Notes: generated by a model from the letters alone, not told the origin. Shown: positions 7,745 through 19,643, numbered from the stretch's first letter. The stretch is 36,180 nt of DNA from Propionibacteriales bacterium (GCA_009377795.1 WHTJ01000046.1:1-36180), one strand, 5' to 3'. Numbers and translations: made by a program.

Positions 7745-8773
7745 ATGGGTCGCGTGATTCTCGTCACCGGTGTGTCCGGATATCTCGGGGGGAGCCTCGC
7801 GCGTGATCTTGCCACCGACCCCGATGTCGACCAGGTCATCGGCGTCGATCTGGTGCCACCCAGGCAGGACCTCGGTCCGGTTCGTTTCGTACCGGCCGAC
7901 ATTCGCAACCCGGTGATCGCGAAGGTCATCGTCGGCGAGGACGTCGACACGGTCGTGCATGCCGACGTGCTTCCCGCGTCCGGTCGCGGCGGCAGCGCAT
8001 CGTCGGCCAAGGAGACCAACGTCATCGGGACCATGCAGCTCCTCGCCGCCTGCCAGAAGGCGCCGGGTCTCCGGAAGCTGGTGCTGAGGTCGTCGACCGA
8101 GGTCTACGGCGCGTCGCCGCGGGATCCCGCGATGTTCACCGAGGACATGTCCCCCAAGGAGGTGCCACGCGCGGGCTTCGCCAGGGATGCGCTCGAGGTC
8201 GAGGGCTACGTCCGGGGTTTCGCTCGGCGCCGCCCCGACGTGGTCGTCACCGTGCTTCGCCAGGCCACCCTGATCGGTCCCACGGTCGACACCGCGATCA
8301 CCCGGTACTTCGCCTATCCCGCGGTGCCGACCGTCCTCGGATTCGACGCCCGGCTGCAGTTCTGCCACGAGCAGGACGTGCTGGGATCGTTGCGGGTGGC
8401 CGTGGCCGACGACGTACCCGGTTCGTTCAACATCGCCGGCCGCGGGATTCTCATGCTGTCGCAGGCGATCCGGCGTCTGGGCCGGCCGCCCGTCCCGTTG
8501 CCCTCGTTCGCGATCGCCGGCGTCGGGTCGCTGCTCAGGTCGGCCAGGCTGGTCGACTTCCCGTCCGACCTGACCGCCCTACTTACGTACGGCCGTGGCG
8601 TGGACACCACTCGGATGCGTGAGGTCCTCGGGTTCCACCCGGCGTTCAGCACCGAGGAGGCGTTCGCCGATTTCGCGCGTACTGTGCTGCCGGGCGCGCT
8701 GTCGCGCGAGCGGGTAGCCAGGGCGGAGAACCGTCTTCGTGGCTTGCATCCCGAGGAGATCGGGCATGGCTGA
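7745..8773 (+). CDS. NAD-dependent epimerase/dehydratase family protein (GalE2-like)
   Basis: This 342-residue extended short-chain dehydrogenase has the nucleotide-binding motif TGVSGYLGG at residues 8-16. The SST and VYG strands that usually hold the catalytic Ser are present (RSSTEVYG). The usual YxxxK pair is not seen: the corresponding helix reads GFARDALEVEGY. The substrate is unknown; close actinobacterial relatives (Rv0501) are annotated as UDP-glucose epimerase-like without proof. AGGGAG precedes the ATG by a few bases. Its last codons overlap the start of the acyltransferase, so the two proteins are probably made together. Confidence 0.85.
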   Translation: MGRVILVTGVSGYLGGSLARDLATDPDVDQVIGVDLVPPRQDLGPVRFVPADIRNPVIAKVIVGEDVDTVVHADVLPASGRGGSASSAKETNVIGTMQLLAACQKAPGLRKLVLRSSTEVYGASPRDPAMFTEDMSPKEVPRAGFARDALEVEGYVRGFARRRPDVVVTVLRQATLIGPTVDTAITRYFAYPAVPTVLGFDARLQFCHEQDVLGSLRVAVADDVPGSFNIAGRGILMLSQAIRRLGRPPVPLPSFAIAGVGSLLRSARLVDFPSDLTALLTYGRGVDTTRMREVLGFHPAFSTEEAFADFARTVLPGALSRERVARAENRLRGLHPEEIGHG

Positions 8774-9875
8774 GGCCGAGATCATTCCGCTCGGTGCCCG
8801 TGGCCGTCCGGGTCGTGGCTCGGGACGACGTACGACCCCTTCGGCCGCCGCCCGCTCGCTCGCGTCCGGCGTACCGAAGCCGCGCATCTCGGGCCCCCGA
8901 GGGCCCTCGGCCTCTCCGGAACCGGCGGCCCAACGCGATTCGGCGGCGCCGGCCGACGAGCTGTTCGTCACGGGGCGCCACGGCGAGGTCGGGTTCGACG
9001 TGGCCGCGGCGTTGGCCTGGGCGGCGCAGGAGGTCTTCGGGGACGACTGGGAGAAGTCGCTGGCCGAGGTGCTGGCGTTCGTACGACGGCGCCTGACCGG
9101 GGAGTACACCGTCGACGAGTTCGGGTTCGACGCGGAGCTGACGTCGCAGCTGACCATGGCCGTCCTGCGCCCTCTGGCCGAGCGGTGGTTCCGGATCGAT
9201 GTACGCGGCATCGAGAACATCCCCGCCGGAAGCGGCGCCTTGGTGGTCTCCAACCACTCCGGCACGCTGCCGATGGACGCCCTGATGACCTCCCTGGTCG
9301 TCCACGACCACGCGCATCGGCATCTGCGGATGCTGGGCGCCGACCTGGTGTTCAGGCTGCCGTTCGTGGGCGAGATGGCCCGGCGCAGCGGCGCCACCCT
9401 CGCCTGCTCGGAGGACGCCGAGCGGATGCTTGACCAGGGCGAGCTGGTGGGGGTGTGGCCGGAGGGCTTCAAGGGGATCGGCAAGCCGTTCAGCCAGCGG
9501 TACACGCTGCAGCGGTTCGGCCGGGGCGGGTTCGTCTCGGCGGCGCTGCGCACCAAGGTGCCGATCGTCCCGTGCTCGGTCGTGGGCGCCGAGGAGATCT
9601 ACCCACTGGTGGGCAACATTCCGTCGCTGGCGAGGCTGCTGGGTGTGCCGTACATCCCGATCACGCCGTTCCTCCCGTGGCTCGGGCCGCTGGGCATGAT
9701 CCCGCTGCCGAGCAAGTGGCTGATCGAGTTCGGGGAGCCGATTCGCACCGACACGTACGCCGACGGCGCGGCCGACGAGCCGATGCTGGTGTTCAACCTG
9801 ACCGATCAGGTGCGCGAGACGATCCAGCAGACGCTCCATGCCCTGCTGATCCGGCGCGGAAGCGTATTCTCGTGA
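8766..9875 (+). CDS. PlsC-like 1-acylglycerol-3-phosphate acyltransferase family protein
   Basis: This 369-residue protein has a disordered, Arg/Ser/Pro-rich first 70 residues and then an acyltransferase domain. Motif I is SNHSGTLPMD, and the glycerolphosphate-binding motif III is WPEGFKGIGK. A later PIVPCSVVGAEE strand is typical of the PlsC superfamily. It likely moves an acyl chain onto a phospholipid precursor or a related lipid at the membrane. The ATG at 8766 lies inside the end of the epimerase gene (8-base overlap) with GAGGAG upstream, indicating translational coupling. Relatives include Rv0502 of M. tuberculosis. Confidence 0.88.
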   Translation: MAEAEIIPLGARGRPGRGSGRRTTPSAAARSLASGVPKPRISGPRGPSASPEPAAQRDSAAPADELFVTGRHGEVGFDVAAALAWAAQEVFGDDWEKSLAEVLAFVRRRLTGEYTVDEFGFDAELTSQLTMAVLRPLAERWFRIDVRGIENIPAGSGALVVSNHSGTLPMDALMTSLVVHDHAHRHLRMLGADLVFRLPFVGEMARRSGATLACSEDAERMLDQGELVGVWPEGFKGIGKPFSQRYTLQRFGRGGFVSAALRTKVPIVPCSVVGAEEIYPLVGNIPSLARLLGVPYIPITPFLPWLGPLGMIPLPSKWLIEFGEPIRTDTYADGAADEPMLVFNLTDQVRETIQQTLHALLIRRGSVFS

Positions 9876-9959
9876 CCGGGTTCGAGGGAGGGTCCTTGGT
9901 CCCGGTGTGCGGGACGAACGGCCGTCGAGTCCGGCTCCGCTGTTGTGCAGGATGACGAT

Positions 9960-10607
9960 GTGACGACTGAAGCGGGCAACACCCGGGTGTTTCTGCTCGA
10001 TGACCATGAGGTGGTCCGGCGCGGGCTGCGCGAGATGATCGAGTCCGAACCCGATCTCGAGATCGTCGGGGAGTCGGGATCCGCATTAGAGGCGACGCGC
10101 CGCATTCCCGCGTTGCGACCGCATGTGGCCGTACTCGATGCGCGGCTGCCGGACGGCAGCGGTATCGACGTCTGCCGCCAGGTCCGATCCCTGGATCCGA
10201 GCATCCATGCGCTGATCCTCACGTCCTTCGACGACGACGAGGCGTTGTTCGCCGCGATCATGGCCGGTGCATCCGGTTATGTGCTCAAGCAGATCACCGG
10301 GACCGATCTCATCGAGGCGATCCGTCTGGTCGGCTCCGGCGGGTCGCTACTGGAACCGGAGGTGACCCAGCGGGTGCTGGAGCGGCTCCGTGACGACCAG
10401 ACCGAGCCCGACGAGCTGCGCTCGCTCACCGAGCAGGAGCGCAGGATCTTCGAGCTCATCGCCGAGGGCCTGACCAACCGGCAGATCGCCGACCGGATGT
10501 TCCTCGCCGAGAAGACGATCAAGAACTACGTGTCGAGCATCCTGGCCAAGCTGGGTCTCGAGCGTCGTACCCAGGCCGCCGTACTCGCCACCAAACTGCT
10601 GCACTGA
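9960..10607 (+). CDS. NarL/LuxR-family response regulator, DevR (DosR)-like
   Basis: This is a 215-residue two-domain regulator. The receiver (about 8-125) has the acidic pair in LLDDHE, phospho-acceptor Asp60 in VLDARLPDGSG, Thr88 in LILTSF and Lys110 in GYVLK. The C-terminal LuxR helix-turn-helix reads LTEQERRIFELIAEGLTNRQ and then IADRMFLAEKTIKNYVSSIL. The wording of both domains is very close to mycobacterial DevR/DosR, the hypoxia and dormancy regulator. The GTG at 9960 is chosen because AGGA lies seven bases upstream; another GTG at 9945 is possible. The likely partner kinase lies tail-to-tail on the other strand, five bases away. Confidence 0.92.
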   Translation: MTTEAGNTRVFLLDDHEVVRRGLREMIESEPDLEIVGESGSALEATRRIPALRPHVAVLDARLPDGSGIDVCRQVRSLDPSIHALILTSFDDDEALFAAIMAGASGYVLKQITGTDLIEAIRLVGSGGSLLEPEVTQRVLERLRDDQTEPDELRSLTEQERRIFELIAEGLTNRQIADRMFLAEKTIKNYVSSILAKLGLERRTQAAVLATKLLH

Positions 10608-10612
10608 CACCG

Positions 10613-14375
<3,763 letters not shown>

Positions 14376-14410
14376 GATGCATTGCTCCATTCGCTGGCTG
14401 AGACGCACCC

Positions 14411-14457
14411 GAAAACGAAGAAGCCCACCGTGCGGGTCACAGGACCGGACGGTGGGC
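14411..14457 (-). terminator. Rho-independent terminator of the bldN-rsbN unit
   Basis: Perfect 9-bp arms GCCCACCGT (14423-14431) and ACGGTGGGC (14449-14457) enclose an inner GGTC/GACC stem. On the minus strand the hairpin is followed by TTCTTCGTTTTC. This is the best terminator in the window and isolates rsbN from the peptidase gene. A second small hairpin (GCACCC/GGGTGC, 14489-14505) precedes it. Confidence 0.8.
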
Positions 14458-14520
14458 GAACTGGGGAGATGACTGCGCTGAAAGGCTAGCACCCATCTGG
14501 GGTGCGGATGCGCCCCGGCT

Positions 14521-15750
14521 CTACTGCAGCGACTTGAGCACTGGGCTCTCGCCGAGCCGCTCCGTCAGGGGCGACCTCGAGGTGTCGGAGTCGACGCTCT
14601 CGTCCGGGGACTCCGTCGAGGTGGAGGAGCCGATGCCGAGCAGCCTCTCCAGCAGGGTCGGCTCGTCCGAGGTGGGTTCCTCGGACGAGGTGGAGGCGTC
14701 GTCCTCGTCGGACGGCGACGTGGGATCGAGGTCCGACAGCTCGGGGAGGGTGACCGCCGGGTCCGCGGCGATCACGGACGTGAGCTGGTCGTCGCGAGCG
14801 CCCTTCCGCGCCGGACCGTCCTGGCCGGACTTCGCCTCGGCCCGGTCGGTCTGGTCTTGGGCGCCGAAGGCGTCCGCGAGCGGCGGGTCGAGACCGTTCG
14901 GCGGCGCGTCGGCCGCCAACGTCGGCAGCTCGACCAGCACCGACTCCAGCTCGAGAGCGGGCAGGTCGGACGCGCAGGTCGGGCACTCGGCGGCGATCGT
15001 ATGGTCGAGGGTCACCACCGACCGAGCGGCGCGCACCACGCTCGGCTGCAGCTGCCGGGGCAGCTGCGGTCCGAGCTCGCCGAGCGTGGAGTGGGCCTCG
15101 GCCGCGAACTCCCGGGCGGCGGTCAGCCCGGACGTCTCGCCGGTGTCCGCGTAGCCGGCCAGCAGCTGCTCGCGCGCGGCCGTCGTGTCGGCAGCGAAGT
15201 CCCGGAAGGTGAGCTGCAGTGCCTCGATGTCGTGCTGCGTCAGGGGGTCGTCGGTGCTGACCTGCTCGGCCTCCCGGAGCCGGATGCGCGACCGCTCGAT
15301 CAGTGCTTGCCCGTGTTCGATGCCGCCGTCGGCGAACGAGAGCCGGGCGTTCTCCAGCGTGCGCTTGACCGGGTAGAGCATGTCGCCGGGAAGCGCCTGC
15401 TGGCTGGCGGTGGCGACTCCGGCGCCGCCGCCCACGAGCACCAGGCTGGTGGCCGTGGCCACCAGCAGGCGGCGGCGACGGAGAGCACGGGGACCGGTTC
15501 GCGGCACTGAGGCCGGGCGTACCGGCGAGGCCTCGACGCGCCGAGCGGGAAGCTCCGCGGCGGCCGCGTCCATCAGGCGGGCGCGGAGGTCGTCGTGGAA
15601 CTGCGGGTCTACGCCGGCCGGCGGAAGCTGCCTGAGGGTGCTCACGGTGTCCAGAAGGGACTGGAGGACAGGGTCCGCAGTCTGCTGATGGCCGTCCACG
15701 AGGCGCGCGAACTCCTCGGCGCGGCGGCGCGCGGGGAGGAGCGGGGTCAT
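14521..15750 (-). CDS. rsbN: RsbN-like membrane anti-sigma factor (DUF5667 domain)
   Basis: This 409-residue protein is encoded right after the BldN-like sigma factor. The N-terminal 90 residues are cytoplasmic and include RRRAEEFARLVDG, resembling the sigma-binding part of Streptomyces RsbN. One membrane helix follows at about 95-115 (LLVATATSLVLVGGGAG). An extracytoplasmic DUF5667 region with LPGDMLYPVKRTLE comes next, then a CPTC motif, and finally a long acidic Ser/Asp/Glu-rich tail. By analogy it binds and silences BldN until a signal releases it. The ATG has AGGA upstream. The BldN-type promoter at 15815-15843 suggests a feedback loop. The gene name rests on context plus the N-terminal motif. 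Confidence 0.85.
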   Translation of the reverse strand: MTPLLPARRRAEEFARLVDGHQQTADPVLQSLLDTVSTLRQLPPAGVDPQFHDDLRARLMDAAAAELPARRVEASPVRPASVPRTGPRALRRRRLLVATATSLVLVGGGAGVATASQQALPGDMLYPVKRTLENARLSFADGGIEHGQALIERSRIRLREAEQVSTDDPLTQHDIEALQLTFRDFAADTTAAREQLLAGYADTGETSGLTAAREFAAEAHSTLGELGPQLPRQLQPSVVRAARSVVTLDHTIAAECPTCASDLPALELESVLVELPTLAADAPPNGLDPPLADAFGAQDQTDRAEAKSGQDGPARKGARDDQLTSVIAADPAVTLPELSDLDPTSPSDEDDASTSSEEPTSDEPTLLERLLGIGSSTSTESPDESVDSDTSRSPLTERLGESPVLKSLQ

Positions 15751-15814
15751 CGGCGTGGTCCTGTTCGTTCGCGTGCGGATGCGTGGCCGGCGAGGCGGGG
15801 CGCGATCGACGAGG

Positions 15815-15843
15815 TCAACGAACGACCCGGCCGCGAGGTTACG
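15815..15843 (-). promoter_or_regulatory. BldN-type promoter of rsbN
   Basis: On the minus strand CGTAAC (15838-15843) and CGTTGA (15815-15820) are separated by 17 bases. Both hexamers equal the consensus I recall for Streptomyces sigma-BldN promoters (CGTAAC, about 16 bases, CGTTGA). A transcript would start near 15808, leaving a leader of roughly 58 bases before the rsbN ATG. Confidence 0.7.
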
Positions 15844-15874
15844 CGGCGTACTCGGAAGCCCACTCGACGACGCA

Positions 15875-16639
15875 TCAGCCGACCCCGTCCGGCAGCAATT
15901 TGGCCAGATTGCGTACTGCGCGTAGTTGGAGCTGCTTCACGGCGCCCTCGGTACGCCGCAGTGCCATGGCGGTCTCGGCGATCGACATTCCCTGGAGAAA
16001 GCGCAGCACCAGGCACTCCTGCTGCTCGGTGGCCAGCTGGCGCAGGCCGTCGAGCAGCGCCTGATTGGTCAGGCCGGCGATCACGTCGTCCTCGGGGCCG
16101 GACATCGCGGTGTCGTGGTCGGAGAGGTCGTCGGTCGTGACCTCGAGCCGGTTTCGCCCCGATTTGTAGTGGTCGGCCACGAGGTTGCGGCTGATCGTGA
16201 TCAGCCACGCGCCGAAGTCCTTGCCCTGCCACTTGAATCCGGACAGGCTCCGCAGGGCGCGGAAGAAGGTCTCGCTGGTGAGGTCTTCCGCGAGCTGATG
16301 CGAGCCCAGCCGGTAGTAGAGGAAGCGGTAGACCGTGCTGAGGTAGTGGTCGTACAGCTGGCCGAAGGCGTCCGCGTCGCCGGCGCGCGCGAGATCGACC
16401 AGCGCCACCAACCGGGCGGTCTCCGGGTCGTCCGCGGTGTCGGGGGGCTGCTCGCCGCCGCGGCGAGGACCGGCTCCGCCGACGTCGAGCGCCTCGGCGA
16501 GCAGGCGCCCGTGGAGGGCCGCCGCGGGTGAGGCGGTGGCCGCGACCGGAACCGACGCCACCCGGACCCCGGCCGCGTAGAGCACCGCGATGCGCAACGC
16601 GGACAGGCCGGCGTCCACACGGACGTCTACCCGATGCAT
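15875..16639 (-). CDS. bldN: ECF RNA polymerase sigma factor, BldN orthologue
   Basis: This 254-residue ECF sigma factor has an N-terminal extension of about 75 residues, like the pro-sequence of Streptomyces BldN. Region 2 begins near residue 77 (ARAGDADAFGQLYDHY, then DLTSETFFRALRSL, KDFGAWLITISRNLVADHYKS). Region 4 includes TEQQECLVLRFLQGMSIAET and the helix-turn-helix with EGAVKQLQLRAVR. These stretches are nearly those of BldN, which drives genes of aerial growth such as chaplins, rodlins and bldM. The ATG has a GGAGGGAG site eight bases upstream. rsbN follows after 124 bases. Rex, hemA and hemC nearby mirror the bldN neighbourhood of Streptomyces. Confidence 0.92.
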   Translation of the reverse strand: MHRVDVRVDAGLSALRIAVLYAAGVRVASVPVAATASPAAALHGRLLAEALDVGGAGPRRGGEQPPDTADDPETARLVALVDLARAGDADAFGQLYDHYLSTVYRFLYYRLGSHQLAEDLTSETFFRALRSLSGFKWQGKDFGAWLITISRNLVADHYKSGRNRLEVTTDDLSDHDTAMSGPEDDVIAGLTNQALLDGLRQLATEQQECLVLRFLQGMSIAETAMALRRTEGAVKQLQLRAVRNLAKLLPDGVG

Positions 16640-16681
16640 GAATCTCCCTCCCCGGCGAGGCCGAGGTGCCTTAGGCGGGCA

Positions 16682-16710
16682 GTTTAGGGGTCTTCTGCAG
16701 TCTTGTGAAT
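16682..16710 (-). promoter_or_regulatory. Probable housekeeping promoter of bldN
   Basis: On the minus strand TTCACA (16705-16710) and TAAACT (16682-16687) are exactly 17 bases apart, fitting a principal-sigma promoter. Transcription would start near 16675, about 36 bases before the bldN start. A TTGACA at 16729-16734 is a second -35 candidate but lacks a good -10. Confidence 0.5.
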
Positions 16711-16729
16711 CTGTGCGCGGCCTTCGGTG

Positions 16730-17608
16730 TCAAATCATTCGCCGCCGGATGGCGACCCCTGCCGCTATCGAACCGGTCGCCGCGCCGGCGCAGGCGGCGG
16801 CGAACAACCCGAGCCGCGCCGCCTTCCGCCCGGTCCGGTAGTCCCGCACCCGCCAGCCCTGTTCGCCCGCGTGCTCGCGTAGCTTCGGGTCCGGGTTGAT
16901 CGCGCAGGGATTGCCCACGAGCGAGAGCATGGGGAGATCGTTGTACGAGTCGGAGTACGCCGCGCAGCGGGACAGGTCGAGCCGCTCGGCCTCGGCGAGG
17001 GCGCGTACGGCGTCCGCCTTCGCCGTACCGTGCAGCAGGTCCCCCACCAGCTCCCCGGTGTAGATGCCGTCCTCCTGCCGGGCGACCGTACCCAGCGCGC
17101 CGGTCAGCCCCAGCCGCGAGGCGATGATCTGCGCGATCTCGACCGGTGCCGCGGTCACGAGCCATACCCGCTGGCCCTGGTCGAGGTGCATCTGGGCGAG
17201 TGCGCGGGTTCCGGGCCAGATCCGGCGGGCCATCGCCTCGTCGAAGATCTCCTCACCGAGCGACTCCAGCTCCTCCGCTCGGTGGCCGGCGATGAACGAC
17301 AGCGCCTCCTGGCGCGCCGACGAGACGTGGTCCGGGTCCTCGACACCGACGAGCCTGAAGTACGCCTCCCGCCACGCGGCCTTGGCAATGTCGCGGGTGG
17401 TGAAGAACTTGCGCCGATGCATGCCCCTGGCGAGGTGGAAGATCGCGGCGCCCTGCAGCACGGTGTTGTCCAGGTCGAAGAATGCGCCCGCCGCCGGATC
17501 TGGCGGCACGCGGAGTGAGGCCTCCACCTCGGCGGCCGCGGCCGAGCCCTCACCGGCGAGGACGGAACGCCGCTGAAGGTTGCGTCGGCGAGTGGGGGCT
17601 GCTGGCAC
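16730..17608 (-). CDS. HAD-IB family phosphatase (SerB-like)
   Basis: This 292-residue HAD-superfamily hydrolase has motif I FFDLDNT (nucleophile Asp45, general acid Asp47), motif II WLVTAAP, the motif III lysine in GTAKADAVR, and motif IV YSDSYNDLPML. It belongs to the subfamily IB of phosphoserine phosphatase-like enzymes common in actinobacteria (Rv0505c type). The natural substrate may be phosphoserine, a lysophospholipid or another phosphomonoester. A hydrophobic C-terminal segment (GLFAAACAGAATGSIAAGVA) could anchor it to the membrane. The start is a GTG without a visible Shine-Dalgarno. It diverges from the acyl-CoA synthetase gene. Confidence 0.88.
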   Translation of the reverse strand: MPAAPTRRRNLQRRSVLAGEGSAAAAEVEASLRVPPDPAAGAFFDLDNTVLQGAAIFHLARGMHRRKFFTTRDIAKAAWREAYFRLVGVEDPDHVSSARQEALSFIAGHRAEELESLGEEIFDEAMARRIWPGTRALAQMHLDQGQRVWLVTAAPVEIAQIIASRLGLTGALGTVARQEDGIYTGELVGDLLHGTAKADAVRALAEAERLDLSRCAAYSDSYNDLPMLSLVGNPCAINPDPKLREHAGEQGWRVRDYRTGRKAARLGLFAAACAGAATGSIAAGVAIRRRMI

Positions 17609-17654
17609 AAGTCGAGATTAGCGGTGCGGGGACATCCTGGGGCACTGCCGAACG

Positions 17655-17680
17655 GCCAGTTCTGCAATCTCGGCGTGAGG
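17655..17680 (+). repeat. Interspersed repeat copy (TGCAATCTCGGCGYGA family)
   Basis: These 26 bases match the copies at 28331 and 28555 at 23 positions, including GCCAG at the start and TGCAATCTCGGCG in the middle. It lies in the divergent gap between the HAD and acyl-CoA synthetase genes (17609-17805), which otherwise holds only a G-rich tract and no gene. Confidence 0.75.
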
Positions 17681-17682
17681 CA

Positions 17683-17729
17683 GGGGGGCGGCGCGAGGAG
17701 GGTGGGGCGGCGCGAGGGAGGGGCCGGGG
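17683..17729 (+). other. G-rich tract with possible G-quadruplex potential and short tandem repeat
   Basis: Six runs of three to six G occur within 47 bases, and the unit GGCGGCGCGAGG is repeated twice. The run pattern with short loops in its second half fits a G-quadruplex on the plus strand, about 77 bases before the acyl-CoA synthetase start. Confidence 0.45.
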
Positions 17730-17805
17730 CGAGGACGCCCTGCGGTCGTCCGTCTCCGCCTTGTGCGACACTCGCGCTGTGGAGGGAGACGAGCCGGTCA
17801 CGCGC

Positions 17806-19398
17806 ATGATGGCGCGTACCAACCTTGCCGAGCTCGCCGCGGAGGCCGCAGCGAGCAGGCCCGAGCACACCGCGATCGTGGACGCCCACCGGCGGCTGTC
17901 GTGGTCGGAGCTGGATGCCGAGGTGTCGGCGGTGGCCAGGGGGCTCGACGCGCTCGGTGTGGTCGCCGGGTTCCGGATCGCGCTGATGCTCCCCAACCGG
18001 GTGGAGTTCGTCACGACATACCTCGGCATCCTGCGGGCCGGGCTGGTCGCCATCCCGCTGAACCCCGCGTCCGCGACCGGGGAGCTGGTGCGGGTGCTCG
18101 CCGACAGCGGCACCCGGGCCGTGGTCTGCGACGCCTCCACCGTGACCCAGGTGCGGGCCGCCGTCACCGGGCTGGCCGAGGCGCTCGAGGGAGCCGACGA
18201 GGAGTTGCGCGCCCGGTCGAGCGTTCCGCGGGTGGTGGTGGTGGGCGTTCCGCCGCTCGAGGAGGAGCGGGCGTACGCCGACCTGGTGTCCGGATCCGGG
18301 CCGCAGCCGGCGTCCCCCCGCGACCCGGAGGCGCTGGCCGTGTTGCTCTACACGTCGGGTACGAGTGGCCGCCCCCGGGCCGCGATGTTGTCGCATCGGG
18401 CGCTGCTCGCCAACATCGAGCAGGCGGGCGATCTGGAACCGCCCGCGATGGTTCCCGACGACGTGGTCCTGGGTGTGCTGCCGATGTTCCACGTCTACGG
18501 CCTGAACGCCGTACTCGGCCAGGTGCTGCTGCAGGCGGCGACCCTCATCCTGGTCGGCCGGTTCGACCCCGAGTCGACGCTCGCGGTCGTCGAGCAGGAG
18601 GGCGTCACGAACCTGCCGGTGGCGCCGCCCGTGCTCACGGCCTGGGCGGACCGCGATGACCTACGCGAGCGCGTGCGCTCGGTTCGGGCCGTGACCTGCG
18701 GCGCGTCGCCGCTGGCGGTGGAGACCCACACCCGGTTCGAGGAGGCGACCGGGGTGACGGTCCAGCAGGGCTACGGCCTGACCGAGGCCGCTCCGGTCGT
18801 GACCTCGACGCTCGCCTCGCCGCAACCCAAGCCGGGATCGGTCGGCCGGCCGCTGGAGAACGTCGAGGTGCGGATCGTCGACGCCGACGGGCAGGACGTC
18901 CACGACCAGGATGCCGGCGAGATCTGGGTGCGTGGTGCGAACCTGTTCAGCGGTTACTGGCCCGATGGTGAGGAGGGGCCGGACGCCGACGGCTGGTACC
19001 CGACCGGTGACGTGGGCTATCTCGACGCGGACGGCGACCTGTTCCTGGTCGACCGGATCAAGGAGATCGTCATCGTGCGCGGCTTCAACGTCTATCCGTT
19101 CGAGACCGAGCAGGTCATCGCCGAGGTCGACGAGGTGGCGGAGGTGGCGGTCATCGGGGTCGACGACGAGCGCGCCGGTGAGGCCGTGGTGGCGTACGTC
19201 GTACCCGAACCGCACGCCGGCCTGCCGGAGGACCGCCTGGCCGCGATGATCCGGGACCATTGCGCGGCCAGGCTGGCGGAGTTCAAGCAGCCGCGCGACA
19301 TCCGGGTCGTGGACGAGCTGCCGCACTCGGTGACCGGGAAGGTCGCCAAGGGGCGGCTGCGTGATACCGAGCGACGGCGCGAGATGGGGCTGGCGTGA
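17806..19398 (+). CDS. AMP-dependent acyl-CoA synthetase/ligase
   Basis: This is a 530-residue adenylate-forming enzyme of the ANL family that activates a carboxylic acid to acyl-AMP and then acyl-CoA. The P-loop-like motif is LLYTSGTSGRPRAAMLSHRA. Others are QQGYGLTEAAPV (A5), GWYPTGDVGYLD (A7), the hinge DRIKEIVIVRGFNVYP (A8) and SVTGKVAKG with the catalytic A10 lysine. It resembles long-chain or aromatic acid ligases (FadD-like), but the substrate cannot be told. The start is uncertain: ATG 17806 is chosen, and GTG 17779 in the same frame is possible. The stop overlaps the glutaredoxin start by four bases (GTGA). Confidence 0.9.
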   Translation: MMARTNLAELAAEAAASRPEHTAIVDAHRRLSWSELDAEVSAVARGLDALGVVAGFRIALMLPNRVEFVTTYLGILRAGLVAIPLNPASATGELVRVLADSGTRAVVCDASTVTQVRAAVTGLAEALEGADEELRARSSVPRVVVVGVPPLEEERAYADLVSGSGPQPASPRDPEALAVLLYTSGTSGRPRAAMLSHRALLANIEQAGDLEPPAMVPDDVVLGVLPMFHVYGLNAVLGQVLLQAATLILVGRFDPESTLAVVEQEGVTNLPVAPPVLTAWADRDDLRERVRSVRAVTCGASPLAVETHTRFEEATGVTVQQGYGLTEAAPVVTSTLASPQPKPGSVGRPLENVEVRIVDADGQDVHDQDAGEIWVRGANLFSGYWPDGEEGPDADGWYPTGDVGYLDADGDLFLVDRIKEIVIVRGFNVYPFETEQVIAEVDEVAEVAVIGVDDERAGEAVVAYVVPEPHAGLPEDRLAAMIRDHCAARLAEFKQPRDIRVVDELPHSVTGKVAKGRLRDTERRREMGLA

Positions 19399-19643
19399 CC
19401 GAGACCGCCCGTGTGGTCCTGCTCTCGAGGCCCGGCTGTCACCTCTGCGACGACGCGCGACAGGTGATCGCCGGGGTGTGCGAGGAGCTCGGGGTCGGCT
19501 GGTCGGAGGTCGACATCACCCAGGACGCCGATCTCGAACGCCGTTACGGGGAGCAGATACCGGTCACCATGGTCGACGGCCGCCAGCACGACTTCTGGCG
19601 GGTCGACGGCGACCGGCTGCGGAAGGCGCTGACGCCGGCCTGA
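19395..19643 (+). CDS. Glutaredoxin-like (DUF836-type) thiol protein
   Basis: This is an 82-residue thioredoxin-fold protein with the active site CHLC (Cys15, Cys18), the cis-proline segment QIPVTMVDG, and a family ending with FWRVDGDRLRKAL. Such small proteins act in thiol-disulfide exchange in the cytoplasm; the partner is unknown. It starts in the stop codon of the acyl-CoA synthetase (GTGA overlap). A glutaredoxin of this kind just ahead of hemA is a conserved actinobacterial arrangement (Rv0508). Its last 80 bases overlap the 3' end of the oppositely oriented yczE-like gene. Confidence 0.88.
   Translation: MTETARVVLLSRPGCHLCDDARQVIAGVCEELGVGWSEVDITQDADLERRYGEQIPVTMVDGRQHDFWRVDGDRLRKALTPA

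Noticed and set aside
16701-16718. Rex half-site TTGTGAA upstream of bldN
   Set aside because: Only the left half matches; the expected right half reads TGCGCGG. It overlaps the predicted -35 of bldN and is likely chance.
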